50,178 nucleotides of DNA from Pseudomonas putida W15Oct28 (GCF_000708715.2 NZ_JENB01000037.1:1-50178); one strand, 5' to 3'; shown: positions 16,208 to 25,236, counted from the stretch's first letter. A program made the numbers and translations. The notes: generated by a model not told the origin, from the letters alone.

Positions 16208-16254
16208 TGATCACGCAAGCTCTTAGCTTTTGAACAAGACAGTTGCTCCCACAA

Positions 16255-17580
16255 TCAGCGGATCTGATGCTTATGCAGCAGGCGGTAGAACGTCGGCCGC
16301 GAAATCCCCAGCACTTTGGCCGCCACGCTCATGTTATCGCTGTGCCGGTTAAGCACATCGCACAAAGCCTGGCGCTCGGCCCGCTGCTTGTACTCTTCCA
16401 GCGTGCCCAGGGGCTGCTGCCCCTGGTCCAACGTCTGCAGGCCCAGGTCCTGCGCCTCGATCTGCCTGCCTTCAGCCAGCACCAGGCCACGGCGCACCCG
16501 GTTGGCCAGCTCGCGCACATTGCCCGGCCAGTCATGTCGGCCCATGGCCGCCAGCGCATGGTCGCTGAACGAACGCGGCCGGCGACCGGTTTCCAGGCTG
16601 TAGAAATGGGCAAAATGGCTGGCCAGCATCGACAAGTCGCCGTGCCGGTCGCGCAGGGGCGCGGTCACCACCTGCAACACGTTCAGGCGGTAGTACAGGT
16701 CTTCGCGAAAACGCCCTTGCTCAATGGCTCTTTCAAGGTCCACGTGGGTTGCGGCCAACACCCGCGCATCCACCGGAATCGGCTGGCTGCCGCCCACCCG
16801 CTCGATGTGCTTCTCTTGTAGAAAACGCAGCAGATTGGCCTGTAACTCCAGCGGCAGGTCACCGATTTCATCCAGGAACAACGTGCCACCATGGGCTGCT
16901 TCAATGCGCCCGGTCTTGCGCTGATGGGCGCCGGTGAAAGCGCCCTTCTCATGGCCGAACAGTTCGGACTGGATCAGGTGCTCGGGGATTGCCCCACAGT
17001 TGATGGCGACGAACGGCTGGTCGCTGCGTTGCGACTGCCGATGCAGGGTGCGGGCCACCAGTTCCTTGCCCGTGCCGCTTTCACCACGGATCAGCACCGG
17101 CGACTCGGTGGGCGCCAGCTTGCCCAGCAGCTTGCGCAACTCGCGGATCGGCCGGCTTTCGCCGAGCAGTTCGTGGGTCGCTTCGTCCACCTTGGCGGCG
17201 CCTTTGCCACGCAGGCGCGCCATGCCGAACGCCCGGCCAAGGGTGACCTGCACGCGGGAGACATCGAATGGCAGGGTGTGGAAGTCGAAGAACCATTCGC
17301 AGACAAAATCGCCGACGGCCGGCATGCGCAACTGTTCGGCGCTGAGCACCGCGATCCATTCGGTGTTACTGCGCTTGATCATGTCCTTGACCGCGTCCGG
17401 GTGCCTCAGGTGCGAAGCCTGCAAGCGCAGCAGGCCCACATCACAAGGGTGATCGAGCGCCGCACCAAGCATGCAGCTGTCCACGTCCCAGCCTGCGCTA
17501 CTCAGGCCAGGCAACAATTGGTGGCAGTCATCGCAGGGGTCGACGATGAGCAAACGACGTTGGGCGGCAGGCTGTTGCAT
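16255..17580 (-). CDS. Sigma-54 dependent transcriptional activator, VpsR-like
   Basis: A 441-residue bacterial enhancer-binding protein. The N-terminal 130 residues are a receiver-like domain without an obvious phosphorylation site, resembling VpsR. The AAA+ domain has Walker A GESGTGKE (166-173), the sigma-54 contact motif GAFTGA (213-218), Walker B GTLFLDEIGD (232-241) and WPGNVRELANRVRRG. A Fis-type helix-turn-helix ends the protein (NMSVAAKVLGISRPTFYRLL). The start at 17578-17580 (MQQPAAQRRLLIVD) is used; the frame is open to 17778, but the extra residues are not family-like. VpsR proteins respond to c-di-GMP and control exopolysaccharide or biofilm genes; that role here is inferred. Confidence 0.88.
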   Translation of the reverse strand: MQQPAAQRRLLIVDPCDDCHQLLPGLSSAGWDVDSCMLGAALDHPCDVGLLRLQASHLRHPDAVKDMIKRSNTEWIAVLSAEQLRMPAVGDFVCEWFFDFHTLPFDVSRVQVTLGRAFGMARLRGKGAAKVDEATHELLGESRPIRELRKLLGKLAPTESPVLIRGESGTGKELVARTLHRQSQRSDQPFVAINCGAIPEHLIQSELFGHEKGAFTGAHQRKTGRIEAAHGGTLFLDEIGDLPLELQANLLRFLQEKHIERVGGSQPIPVDARVLAATHVDLERAIEQGRFREDLYYRLNVLQVVTAPLRDRHGDLSMLASHFAHFYSLETGRRPRSFSDHALAAMGRHDWPGNVRELANRVRRGLVLAEGRQIEAQDLGLQTLDQGQQPLGTLEEYKQRAERQALCDVLNRHSDNMSVAAKVLGISRPTFYRLLHKHQIR

Positions 17581-17921
17581 GACCGATCCTTGGCGCCAGT
17601 TTTTGGTTTTATGAAGTAAAACAGCAAGTTGTGGCGCCCGTTTAACAGTAGCAACGAAGTTGACGGTGCCCACTACCGTCTGTCTGCTGACGCATTTTTT
17701 TACAAAGTGCCACGGGAATTTTCGCACTTTATCGACATCACATGGCGGCGCAGGAAAGAACGGATTCAAGCCTGACAAAAAAATTTACATCTAATGTGTG
17801 ACTTGCCCCCGGACAACGAGCATCAGTACACATAACCCCGCGCTGCACTTCGCGATTATTGAGGCGATTTTAAAGCAACGCGGAATCACTTCGATGTTTG
17901 GGACCATAGAGAGACCGAACC
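17581..17921. promoter_or_regulatory. Divergent AT-richer intergenic region
   Basis: A 341-bp gap between the sigma-54 activator and a small plus-strand gene. It contains a short stem (ACGGT-GCCCACT-ACCGT near 17665) and AT-rich tracts. I searched for the sigma-54 consensus TGGCAC-N5-TTGCA; a TGGCAC is present on the minus strand near 17709, but no matching -12 element follows. Confidence 0.35.
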
Positions 17922-18188
17922 ATGAATGCCCCGCTCCGTGTCAACGAAGCACTGCTGATCGCCGACCACGCCTTCGAACCTTTCCAGTGCGTAGCCTGGG
18001 ATGCACCCAACGGTACTGGTGAGCTGAGCCTGGCAGTGATCGACCGGACCAGCACCCGCATTGGCAGCAAGCAAGTGTCTTCGAGCACCTACTCCGACCC
18101 TGCCCAGTGGGCCAGCCTGATCGAAGAAGTGCGCGCCGAGTTGTGCGAAAAAGGTTACGACCTGCAACCGTGGTCGATGCCAAAGTAA
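17922..18188 (+). CDS. Small conserved hypothetical protein
   Basis: An 88-residue protein, MNAPLRVNEALLIADHAFEP to the C-terminal YDLQPWSMPK. It has no signal peptide or membrane segment, and an acidic helix (WASLIEEVRAELCEKG) near the end. GAGAGAC lies about 10 nt upstream of the ATG. The function is unknown. It is divergent from the VpsR-like activator, which may control it. Confidence 0.7.
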   Translation: MNAPLRVNEALLIADHAFEPFQCVAWDAPNGTGELSLAVIDRTSTRIGSKQVSSSTYSDPAQWASLIEEVRAELCEKGYDLQPWSMPK

Positions 18189-18204
18189 TATCGCCTTGCA
18201 AGCC

Positions 18205-18284
18205 AAGTGCGTGCAATGCCACGCACTTGTTCAAATGCAAAGTTGCTATTCTCGCAACTTTCACTCTTGCGACACAGTGTCGCA
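18205..18284. terminator. Three consecutive inverted repeats between convergent genes
   Basis: Perfect stems: AAGTGCGTG/CACGCACTT (18205-18228), AAAGTTGC/GCAACTTT (18239-18261) and TGCGACAC-A-GTGTCGCA (18268-18284). They sit between the plus-strand small gene and the minus-strand chlD-like gene and probably end transcription from both sides. None has a long T run. Confidence 0.55.
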
Positions 18285-18294
18285 TCAACACTGT

Positions 18295-18861
18295 TCAGTC
18301 CACGACTTTGAACTGCTGCAAGTGCTGGTAATCGGCCTGCAATTGTTCGGCCAGGCGTTGCGCGCGCCCAACACGCACCGGCGCCAATTCCATGTCCACC
18401 ACCAACGTTGTACAGGGCATGGGTGGTACGGCGTTCCAGTGCTGAAGGCGACCATCGGTAAACACCAGGCAGCGTACCGTTTCATCCGGGTGGGCGCGCT
18501 GGCGCGCCTGTAGCCATTGCCGGGCCTGTTCCAGTGCGGCGATCAGCGGTGTGCCACCACCGGCGCCCAGGGCCTGCAGCCAGGGCTGCAAGGCCGCCGA
18601 AGCCTTCAGGCCGTGGCGCTGCCACTGCGGTGTGCGCCCGCTGGCGGTCAGCAAGGCCAAGCGGGCGCGCTGCCGGTAAGCCTGGTCGAACAATGCCGCC
18701 AGCAGCCCTTTGGTGTGTGCCAGCGCCTGGTGGCGGCGGGTCGAGGCCGAAGCATCGACGATCACCAGCCACAACTCTGCCGGTTTGGCCTGGCGTTGTT
18801 GCCAGCACAGGTCCTGGCGTAGCCGTGGCCGCCCTTTGAGCAAAGTCGGCAGCCAGGCCAC
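18295..18861 (-). CDS. VWA domain protein, ChlD-like cobaltochelatase component
   Basis: von Willebrand factor A domain with the MIDAS motif DASAS at residues 36-40, GGGTPL near 100 and FTDGR near 135, as in the ChlD/BchD/CobT family. The only standard start upstream is the GTG at 18859-18861, but this gives a protein lacking the basic linker that precedes the VWA domain in ChlD. The frame is open further upstream and encodes such a linker (STAKGADAKAGAGKQSG, RGRARSA) up to a CTG at 18964-18966 that overlaps the stop of the ATPase gene as CTGA. The true start is probably there. With the BchI-like ATPase it should power CobN. Confidence 0.8.
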   Translation of the reverse strand: MAWLPTLLKGRPRLRQDLCWQQRQAKPAELWLVIVDASASTRRHQALAHTKGLLAALFDQAYRQRARLALLTASGRTPQWQRHGLKASAALQPWLQALGAGGGTPLIAALEQARQWLQARQRAHPDETVRCLVFTDGRLQHWNAVPPMPCTTLVVDMELAPVRVGRAQRLAEQLQADYQHLQQFKVVD

Positions 18862-18962
18862 CCGGCCGCTTGCCGCACTGCGTGCACGGCCGCGGCTGGC
18901 ACCGCTCTGCTTGCCTGCGCCCGCTTTGGCATCCGCCCCTTTTGCAGTTGATTGGGGGATGC

Positions 18963-19985
18963 TCAGGGCTTTTTTGCCCAGTTGGGTACCTCGCGGCGTG
19001 CGCCGCTGGCCACGGGTTGCGCCGGCAATGCCCCCCAGTCACCCTGCCCGCCTTGTTCGCCAGCGTTGCCAGCGCTTTGCTGGCCGGGCTGCTGCTCAGG
19101 CGGCTGGGGCGCCGAGGGCGGGTTGGCCTGGGGCGCAACGCGGCGGCGATGGCGCAGGGCAAATTCGGCCACCGCTTCGACATCCACTTCTTCGATGGCC
19201 GCACTACCACGCCAGGCACAGTGGGCGCGTGCCGCACGCAACCACACCAGGTCTGCGCGCAAGCCGTCGACGCCGGCGGCGTAGCAGCGCTGGGTAATCC
19301 AGGCCAGCGCCTGGTCATCCAGGGCAATACCGGCCAAGGCATGGCGCGCCGCCTGGCAGCGCTCGCGCAACTGCGCCTGGGCCGCAGCCCATTGCGTGCA
19401 GAAAGCCTGCGGGTCGCTGTCGAAGGCCAGGCGCCGGCGAATGATCTGCTGACGGGCCTCAGGCTCGGGCAGGCCTTCCAGGGCCACGTTCAGACCAAAA
19501 CGGTCGAGCAACTGCGGGCGCAGTTCGCCCTCTTCCGGGTTCATGGTACCGATCAGCACGAAGCGGGCGCTGTGCCGGTGCGAGATGCCGTCGCGCTCGA
19601 TGCGGTTGGTGCCACTGGCAGCCACGTCGAGCAACAGGTCGACCAGCGTGTCGGGCAGCAGGTTGACCTCATCGACATACAGCACGCCACCGTCGGCATG
19701 CGCCAGCACGCCCGGGGAAAACTCCGCCTTGCCCTGCCCCAGCGCGGCATTCAGGTCGAGGGTACCGACCAGCCGCTCTTCACTGGCGCCGAGTGGCAGG
19801 GTGACGAACGGACCCTCGCCAAGCAGGTCGGCCAGGCCCCGGGCCAAGGTGCTCTTGGCCATGCCACGCGGCCCTTCGATCAGCACACCGCCGATTTTCG
19901 GGTCGATGGCGGTCAGGCACAGCGCCAGCTTAAGGTCGTCGGCCCCGACCACGGCGGCCAGCGGAAATTGCACGGGTTCACTCAT
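18963..19985 (-). CDS. ChlI/BchI-like AAA+ ATPase, cobaltochelatase subunit
   Basis: A 340-residue AAA+ ATPase of the magnesium chelatase I-subunit family. Walker A GPRGMAKST is at 38-46, Walker B GGVLYVDEVNLL at 99-110, and the sensor/arginine segment LIGTMNPEEGELRPQLLDRFG follows. A proline/glutamine-rich tail ends the protein. The start at 19983-19985 (MSEPVQFPLAAVVG) is 1 nt from the cobN stop. In Pseudomonas, ChlI- and ChlD-like proteins are thought to replace CobS and CobT as the motor of the aerobic cobaltochelatase. Confidence 0.9.
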   Translation of the reverse strand: MSEPVQFPLAAVVGADDLKLALCLTAIDPKIGGVLIEGPRGMAKSTLARGLADLLGEGPFVTLPLGASEERLVGTLDLNAALGQGKAEFSPGVLAHADGGVLYVDEVNLLPDTLVDLLLDVAASGTNRIERDGISHRHSARFVLIGTMNPEEGELRPQLLDRFGLNVALEGLPEPEARQQIIRRRLAFDSDPQAFCTQWAAAQAQLRERCQAARHALAGIALDDQALAWITQRCYAAGVDGLRADLVWLRAARAHCAWRGSAAIEEVDVEAVAEFALRHRRRVAPQANPPSAPQPPEQQPGQQSAGNAGEQGGQGDWGALPAQPVASGARREVPNWAKKP

Positions 19986-19986
19986 T

Positions 19987-22900
19987 TCAAGCCTGTTCCT
20001 CGCCGTCGAGCAGTTGTTCCTCAAGGGCTTCGCGGTAGTCGCCCGGGGCCTGCCACAGCCCGCGCTGCTGGGCCTCCAGCAGGCGCTCGGTGAGGTCGCG
20101 CAGGGCCTCGGGGTTGTGCTCGCGCATGAAATCGCGGGTCGCCGGGTCGAGCACGTAGGCATCGGCCAGCCCCTGGTAATGATGGTCGTCGATCAGGTGC
20201 GTGGTGGCATCGAAGGCAAACAGGTTGTCGACCGTCGCCGCCATCTCGAAGGCGCCCTTGTAGCCGTGGCGCTTGACCCCGTCGATCCACTTGGGGTTGA
20301 GCGCGCGGGCACGAATCACCCGGTTCAGCTCTTCCTTGAGGGTACGGATGCGTGGTCGGTCTGCCTGGCTGTGGTCGCCGTGATAGCTGGCCACCGTCGC
20401 CCCGGACAAGGTTTCCGACGCCGCCAGCATGCCGCCCTGGAACTGGTAGTAATCGTTGGAATCGAGCAGGTCGTGCTCGTGGTTGTCCTGGTTCTGCAGC
20501 ACCGCCTGCACCTTGGCCAGGCGCTGGGCGAACTGGGCACGGGCCGGGGTGCCGTCGTCGCTGCCGCCGTAGGCGTAGCCGCCATGGTTGAGGTAGACCT
20601 CGGCCAGGTCGTCGCGGCTGTGCCACAAGCGCCCGTCGATGGCGTTCTGCACCCCGGCACCATACGCACCGGGCTTGGCACCGAACACCCGCCAGCCGGC
20701 CTGGCGCGCGGCCTGCTCGGCGCCTACACCTTGCGCTTGCAGCGTGGCACGCTCGCTGCGTACACGGGCGGCCAAGGGGTTGAGGTCGTCGGGCTCGTCC
20801 AGCGCGGCCACCGCCTGCACGGCGGCGTCGAACAGCCGGATAAGGTTGCCGAAGGCATCGCGGAAGAAGCCCGAAACGCGCAAGGTCACATCCACCCGCG
20901 GGCGGTCGAGCAGGCTCAGCGGCAGTATCTCAAAATCGTCAACGCGCTGGCTGCCGGTGGCCCACACCGGCCGCACGCCCATCAGCGCCATGGCCTGGGC
21001 GATGTCGTCGCCGCCGGTACGCATGGTGGCAGTGCCCCACACCGACAGGCCAAGCTGACGCAGGTGGTCGCCGTGGTCCTGCAGGTGGCGTTCGAGGATC
21101 AGGCTGGCCGAGGCGAAGCCCAGGCGCCAGGCCGTGGTGGTGGGCAGGTTGCGCACGTCCACGGTATAGAAGTTACGGCCAGTGGGCAGCACGTCGAGGC
21201 GCCCACGGCTGGGGGCTCCGCTGGGGCCGGCTGGCACGAATCGCCCGGCCAGCGCCGCCAGCAGGCCGTTCATTTCAGCAGTACCGCAGGCATCCAGGCT
21301 GGGTGCCACCGCTTCGCGCAAGGCCTGCACCACGTCGTGCACCGGCTGCCATTCGCTCAGGTCAGGCAGCTGCAGGGTGCCGCCCAGCGCCTGCTCGATC
21401 ACCTGCTGTGCCAAAAGCTCCAGGCGCTCGCGGGTATCGCCGCAGGTGCGCCAGGGTTCAATGCTGATGGCCTGCAGCTGCTCGGGGCGTGCGCCCTGCC
21501 AGGGCAGCCCAAGCTCGCAATCGAGCGGGTCGAAGCCTGGCACCAGTGCCTTGGCCAAAGCCCGCAGCAGGCTGGCATTACCGCCTCGGCCGTCGCCACG
21601 CTCGACCCGCAACAGTGCCAGCAGCGTATCCAGGCGCAGACGCCCTTCTGGCGACTGGCCAAACACATGCAGGCCATCGCGAATCTGCGATTCCTTGAGG
21701 TCGCACAGGTAGGTGTCCAGGCGCGGCAGCCATACGGCGGCATCGTCCAGCTGCCCTTCCAGCTGCAGCTCGCGGTCGATGTGGTTGACCTTGACCAGCT
21801 CGAGGATGTCGCGCTGCAACTCGCGGGCACGCCGCGGGTCGAGCAGCTGCGCTTCATAGAACTCGTCGGCCAGCTGCTCCAGATGGCGCAACGGGCCGTA
21901 GGTTTCGGCACGGGTCAGCGGCGGCATCAGGTGGTCGATGATCACCGCCTGAGTACGGCGCTTGGCCTGGGCGCCCTCGCCCGGGTCGTTGACGATGAAC
22001 GGGTAGATGTTCGGCAGCGGGCCAAGCAGCGCGTCCGGCCAGCACTGCGCCGACAAACCGACGCCCTTGCCGGGCAGCCATTCGAGGTTGCCGTGCTTGC
22101 CGACGTGGATCACCGCGTCGGCGGCGAACGCATGGCGTAGCCAGAAGTGAAACGCCAGGTAGCCGTGCGGCGGCACCAGGTCGGGGTCGTGGTACACCGC
22201 GCTGGGGTCTACCTGGTAGCCCCGGGCTGGCTGGATGCCGACGAAGGTCAGGCCAAAGCGCAAACCGGCCACCATCAGCCGGCCGCTGCGGTGCATCGGG
22301 TCCTGCTCGGGCGGCCCCCAGCGCTCCAGCACTGCCTGGCGGTTGGCCTCGGGCAGGCGCTCGAAGGCGGCCTGGTAGTCGGCCAGGCTCAGGCTCTGGG
22401 CGCAGGGGCGCTGGTCGAGGTGGTCAAGGTCGTTGGTCACGCCGCCGAGCAGCTGGTGAATCAGTTGCGTGCCGCTGTCCGGCAAATCGGCCAGCGGATA
22501 GCCTTCGGTTTGCAACGCCTTGAGGATGTTCAGTGCGGCAGCGGGCGTGTCCAGGCCGACGCCGTTGCCAATGCGGCCGTCGCGGGTCGGGTAGTTGGCC
22601 AGCACCAGGGCCACGCGTTTCTGGGCATGTGGCAGGCGCGCCAGTTCGACCCAGCGGCGGGCCAGTTCGGCGACAAAGTCCATGCGCTCGGGGTGGGCGC
22701 GGTAGCACACCACGTCGGACTGGCTGCGCTCGCTGCGCCAGGCCATGTCCTTGAAACTGATCGGGCGGGTGATGATGCGCCCGTCCAGTTCGGGCAAAGC
22801 GATGTGCATGGCCAGGTCGCGCGCACCCAGCCCCTGTTCGCTGGCTTCCCAGCCGGGCTGGTTGTCCTGCGCGCAGATGGCCTGCAGCACCGGAATGTCG

Positions 22901-23748
22901 CGGCGGAACGGGCGCAGGTTGGGCCGTTCGGGGCTGGACAGGGCAAAACCGGTGGTATTGACCAGCACTTCGGCACCGACTTCGTCCAGCCAGGCCTCGA
23001 CCTGCTCCAGGCAGGCGCTTTCCTTGAGGCTGGCCACGGCGATCGGCAATGGGTTCAAGCCAGCCGCCTGCAGGCGCTGGCAGAACACGTCGATGAACGC
23101 GGTGTTGGCCGCCTGCAAGTGGGAGCGGTAGAACAGCAGCGGCGCCACCGGGTAATCCGGGTGCCAGTGCGGGTACCAGTCCTCCAGCGCCACGCTGCCC
23201 TTGGCCGGGTGATACACGGCAGTGCGCGGCAAAGGTTGCGGCTCGTCCCAGGCATAATCGCGGCCCAGCCACTGGTTGGCCAGGCAGTTGTACAGGTTGA
23301 TGGCATTGGCCTTGCCGCCTTGGCGCAAGTAGTGCCAGAGGCGCTCGGCCTGCTCACCCGTCACCGTGCCCAGGCGGGTCAGCTCCGGGTCCGGGCGGTC
23401 ATCGCCCGGCACCAGAATCAGCTGCACGCCACGGGCGGCCAGCTCGACCAGTTGCTCGACGCCATAGCGCCAGTACCCGACGCCGCCGTGCAGCGACACC
23501 AGGATGACCTTGGCATGGCGCAGCACCTGGTCGACATACAGGTCGACCGAAGCGTGGTTCTGCACCTGCATCGGGTTGGCCAGGCGCAGGCTGGGGAAGC
23601 CTTCAGGCAATTGCTCGGCGGTATCGGCGAGCAATGCCAGGTGCGAATCGCCGCTGCAGAGAATCACCAGTTCGGCGGGTGTCTGGCCGAGATCGGCAAT
23701 ACTGTCGTCCGGCACGAAGCCGCCGGGCTGGGTCCGCAGCAAGTGCAT
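19987..23748 (-). CDS. cobN: Cobaltochelatase subunit CobN
   Basis: The large catalytic subunit (1253 residues) that inserts cobalt into hydrogenobyrinic acid a,c-diamide in aerobic cobalamin synthesis. Recognisable CobN/ChlH segments include ILVSLHGGVGYWRYGVEQL near residue 80, GVGLDTPAAALNILKAL, HVGKHGNLEWLPGKGVGLS, RPRVDVTLRVSGFFRDAFGN and LNPKWIDGVKRHGYKGAFEM near the C-terminus. The ATG at 23746-23748 is 3 nt after the cobW stop. It is in one operon with cobW upstream and the ATPase genes downstream. Confidence 0.95.
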   Translation of the reverse strand: MHLLRTQPGGFVPDDSIADLGQTPAELVILCSGDSHLALLADTAEQLPEGFPSLRLANPMQVQNHASVDLYVDQVLRHAKVILVSLHGGVGYWRYGVEQLVELAARGVQLILVPGDDRPDPELTRLGTVTGEQAERLWHYLRQGGKANAINLYNCLANQWLGRDYAWDEPQPLPRTAVYHPAKGSVALEDWYPHWHPDYPVAPLLFYRSHLQAANTAFIDVFCQRLQAAGLNPLPIAVASLKESACLEQVEAWLDEVGAEVLVNTTGFALSSPERPNLRPFRRDIPVLQAICAQDNQPGWEASEQGLGARDLAMHIALPELDGRIITRPISFKDMAWRSERSQSDVVCYRAHPERMDFVAELARRWVELARLPHAQKRVALVLANYPTRDGRIGNGVGLDTPAAALNILKALQTEGYPLADLPDSGTQLIHQLLGGVTNDLDHLDQRPCAQSLSLADYQAAFERLPEANRQAVLERWGPPEQDPMHRSGRLMVAGLRFGLTFVGIQPARGYQVDPSAVYHDPDLVPPHGYLAFHFWLRHAFAADAVIHVGKHGNLEWLPGKGVGLSAQCWPDALLGPLPNIYPFIVNDPGEGAQAKRRTQAVIIDHLMPPLTRAETYGPLRHLEQLADEFYEAQLLDPRRARELQRDILELVKVNHIDRELQLEGQLDDAAVWLPRLDTYLCDLKESQIRDGLHVFGQSPEGRLRLDTLLALLRVERGDGRGGNASLLRALAKALVPGFDPLDCELGLPWQGARPEQLQAISIEPWRTCGDTRERLELLAQQVIEQALGGTLQLPDLSEWQPVHDVVQALREAVAPSLDACGTAEMNGLLAALAGRFVPAGPSGAPSRGRLDVLPTGRNFYTVDVRNLPTTTAWRLGFASASLILERHLQDHGDHLRQLGLSVWGTATMRTGGDDIAQAMALMGVRPVWATGSQRVDDFEILPLSLLDRPRVDVTLRVSGFFRDAFGNLIRLFDAAVQAVAALDEPDDLNPLAARVRSERATLQAQGVGAEQAARQAGWRVFGAKPGAYGAGVQNAIDGRLWHSRDDLAEVYLNHGGYAYGGSDDGTPARAQFAQRLAKVQAVLQNQDNHEHDLLDSNDYYQFQGGMLAASETLSGATVASYHGDHSQADRPRIRTLKEELNRVIRARALNPKWIDGVKRHGYKGAFEMAATVDNLFAFDATTHLIDDHHYQGLADAYVLDPATRDFMREHNPEALRDLTERLLEAQQRGLWQAPGDYREALEEQLLDGEEQA

Positions 23749-23751
23749 GGG

Positions 23752-24819
23752 TCAGGCGCCCAAGGCCTGGCGCAGGCGCGCTTCCAGCTGGGCAGCATCG
23801 AGCTCCTGGCCGATCAGCACCAGGCGGGTGATGCGCGGCTCGTCGGCACGCCAGGCGCGGTCGAAGTGCTTGTCGAAACGGGTACCCACGCCTTGTACCA
23901 GCAGGCGCATCGGCTTGCCCGGGATGGCAGCGAAGCCTTTGGCGCGCAGGACGCCAAACTCCACCACCAGCTGGGTCAGGGCGTCGAGCAGCAGGCTTTC
24001 GTCAGCCTCGGGCAGGTCGATGGAGATGGAGTCGAAGGCGTCATGGTCATGGTCGTCATGATCATCGCCGTCGTGGTGCGAATCGTGGTGGGTACGGCGG
24101 CCATCGATGTGTGCCTCGGACTCGGCGCCCACGCCCAGCAGCACTTCCAGTGGCAGCTTGCCGCTGCTGGCCTCGACCACCTTGACTGCCGGCGGTAGTT
24201 CTTCGGCCACTTCGGCGCGGACCTTGGCCAGGCCTTCGGCGTCGATCAGGTCGGCCTTGTTCAGTACCACCAGGTCGGCGCTGGCCAGTTGGTCGGCGAA
24301 CAGCTCGTGCAGTGGCGATTCGTGGTCCAGGTTAGGGTCGAGCTTGCGCTGGGCATCGACCTGGTCCGGGTAGGCGGCGAAGGTGCCGGCGGCCACGGCC
24401 GGGCTGTCGACCACGGTGATGACCGCGTCGACGGTGCAGGCGTTGCGGATTTCCGGCCACTGGAAGGCTTGCACCAGCGGTTTGGGCAGGGCCAGGCCGC
24501 TGGTTTCGATCAGGATGTGGTCCAGGTCGCCACGACGTGCCACCAGCTCGCGCATGACCGGGAAGAACTCTTCCTGCACGGTGCAGCACAGGCAGCCGTT
24601 GGCCAGTTCATAGACGCGGCCGCTGGCTTCTTCTTCGGTGCAACCGATGCTGCACTGCTTGAGGATTTCGCCGTCGATGCCCAGTTCGCCGAATTCGTTG
24701 ACGATGACCGCAATGCGGCGGCCCTGGGCGTTGTCGAGCATGTGGCGCAGCAAGGTGGTCTTGCCCGAGCCGAGGAAGCCGGTGACGATGGTAACGGGGA
24801 GCTTGGCCAGTGTTTTCAT
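23752..24819 (-). CDS. cobW: Cobalamin biosynthesis GTPase CobW
   Basis: G3E-family P-loop GTPase of 355 residues. Walker A GFLGSGKTT is at 14-22, the metal-binding GCLCC motif at 75-79, NKAD at 187-190, and a histidine/aspartate-rich loop (HHDSHHDGDDHDDHDHD) at about 244-260, typical of cobalt or zinc chaperones. The start is the ATG at 24817-24819, with AAGGGC 8 nt upstream; an upstream in-frame start at 24957 would enter the riboswitch. It probably delivers cobalt to CobN. It is the first gene of the riboswitch-controlled operon. Confidence 0.94.
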   Translation of the reverse strand: MKTLAKLPVTIVTGFLGSGKTTLLRHMLDNAQGRRIAVIVNEFGELGIDGEILKQCSIGCTEEEASGRVYELANGCLCCTVQEEFFPVMRELVARRGDLDHILIETSGLALPKPLVQAFQWPEIRNACTVDAVITVVDSPAVAAGTFAAYPDQVDAQRKLDPNLDHESPLHELFADQLASADLVVLNKADLIDAEGLAKVRAEVAEELPPAVKVVEASSGKLPLEVLLGVGAESEAHIDGRRTHHDSHHDGDDHDDHDHDAFDSISIDLPEADESLLLDALTQLVVEFGVLRAKGFAAIPGKPMRLLVQGVGTRFDKHFDRAWRADEPRITRLVLIGQELDAAQLEARLRQALGA

Positions 24820-24928
24820 GTCGCATTGCCCTTGGCAGAGTGGCGCGGGCATGCAGGACGACAGCCGCGGGCCAGGTCGGCCGGGCTTGTTCGCCACCGG
24901 ATCACCCCGCCCGGTTGAAAGTCGAAAA

Positions 24929-25125
24929 CGTTGCGAGGCAGGTCTCCTGGCTTGCACCGTTCCATCTCCCCGTTCAGTTGAACAGCGGGCTGGCGGGATG
25001 ACGCCTTCCCGCGCGTTGGCGCAGTGGCTGTGTCGATCCGTTGTCGGTGCTTACAGTTGCGGGGGCAGCCGCGGCTTGTACCGCGTTCCCGTCTTAGCTT
25101 CGGCCTGGCCGAAGAACCTCGAAGT
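24929..25125 (-). promoter_or_regulatory. Cobalamin (AdoCbl) riboswitch
   Basis: On the minus strand the leader of cobW carries the conserved cobalamin aptamer: GGCTGCCCCCGCAACTGTAA near 25050-25070, GCCACTGCGC with the GGGAAGG segment near 25000-25030, and the B12 box AGCCAGGAGACCTGCC at about 24937-24952. High B12 should fold this RNA and shut off cobW-cobN-chlI-chlD expression. The edges are approximate. Confidence 0.93.
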
Positions 25126-25236
25126 GGCAAGGCTACGCAGTGGCTGGCGGGTGGTCAACCATTGCTGCGGGCTGGCCGACCACAAGGGGTGCAACTGCGC
25201 TAAAGTGGCACCTTTGCCCACGGTCAAGGACGCCCC

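Noticed and set aside
17700..17760. Sigma-54 promoter for the divergent small gene or the activator
   Set aside because: TGGCAC is present near 17709 but a GC at the -12 position with correct spacing is missing.
19543..24198. Plus-strand open frames of 865 and 683 codons over cobN and cobW
   Set aside because: They are antisense shadows of cobN/cobW; no domain, and the opposite strand has clear CobN and CobW motifs and operon spacing.
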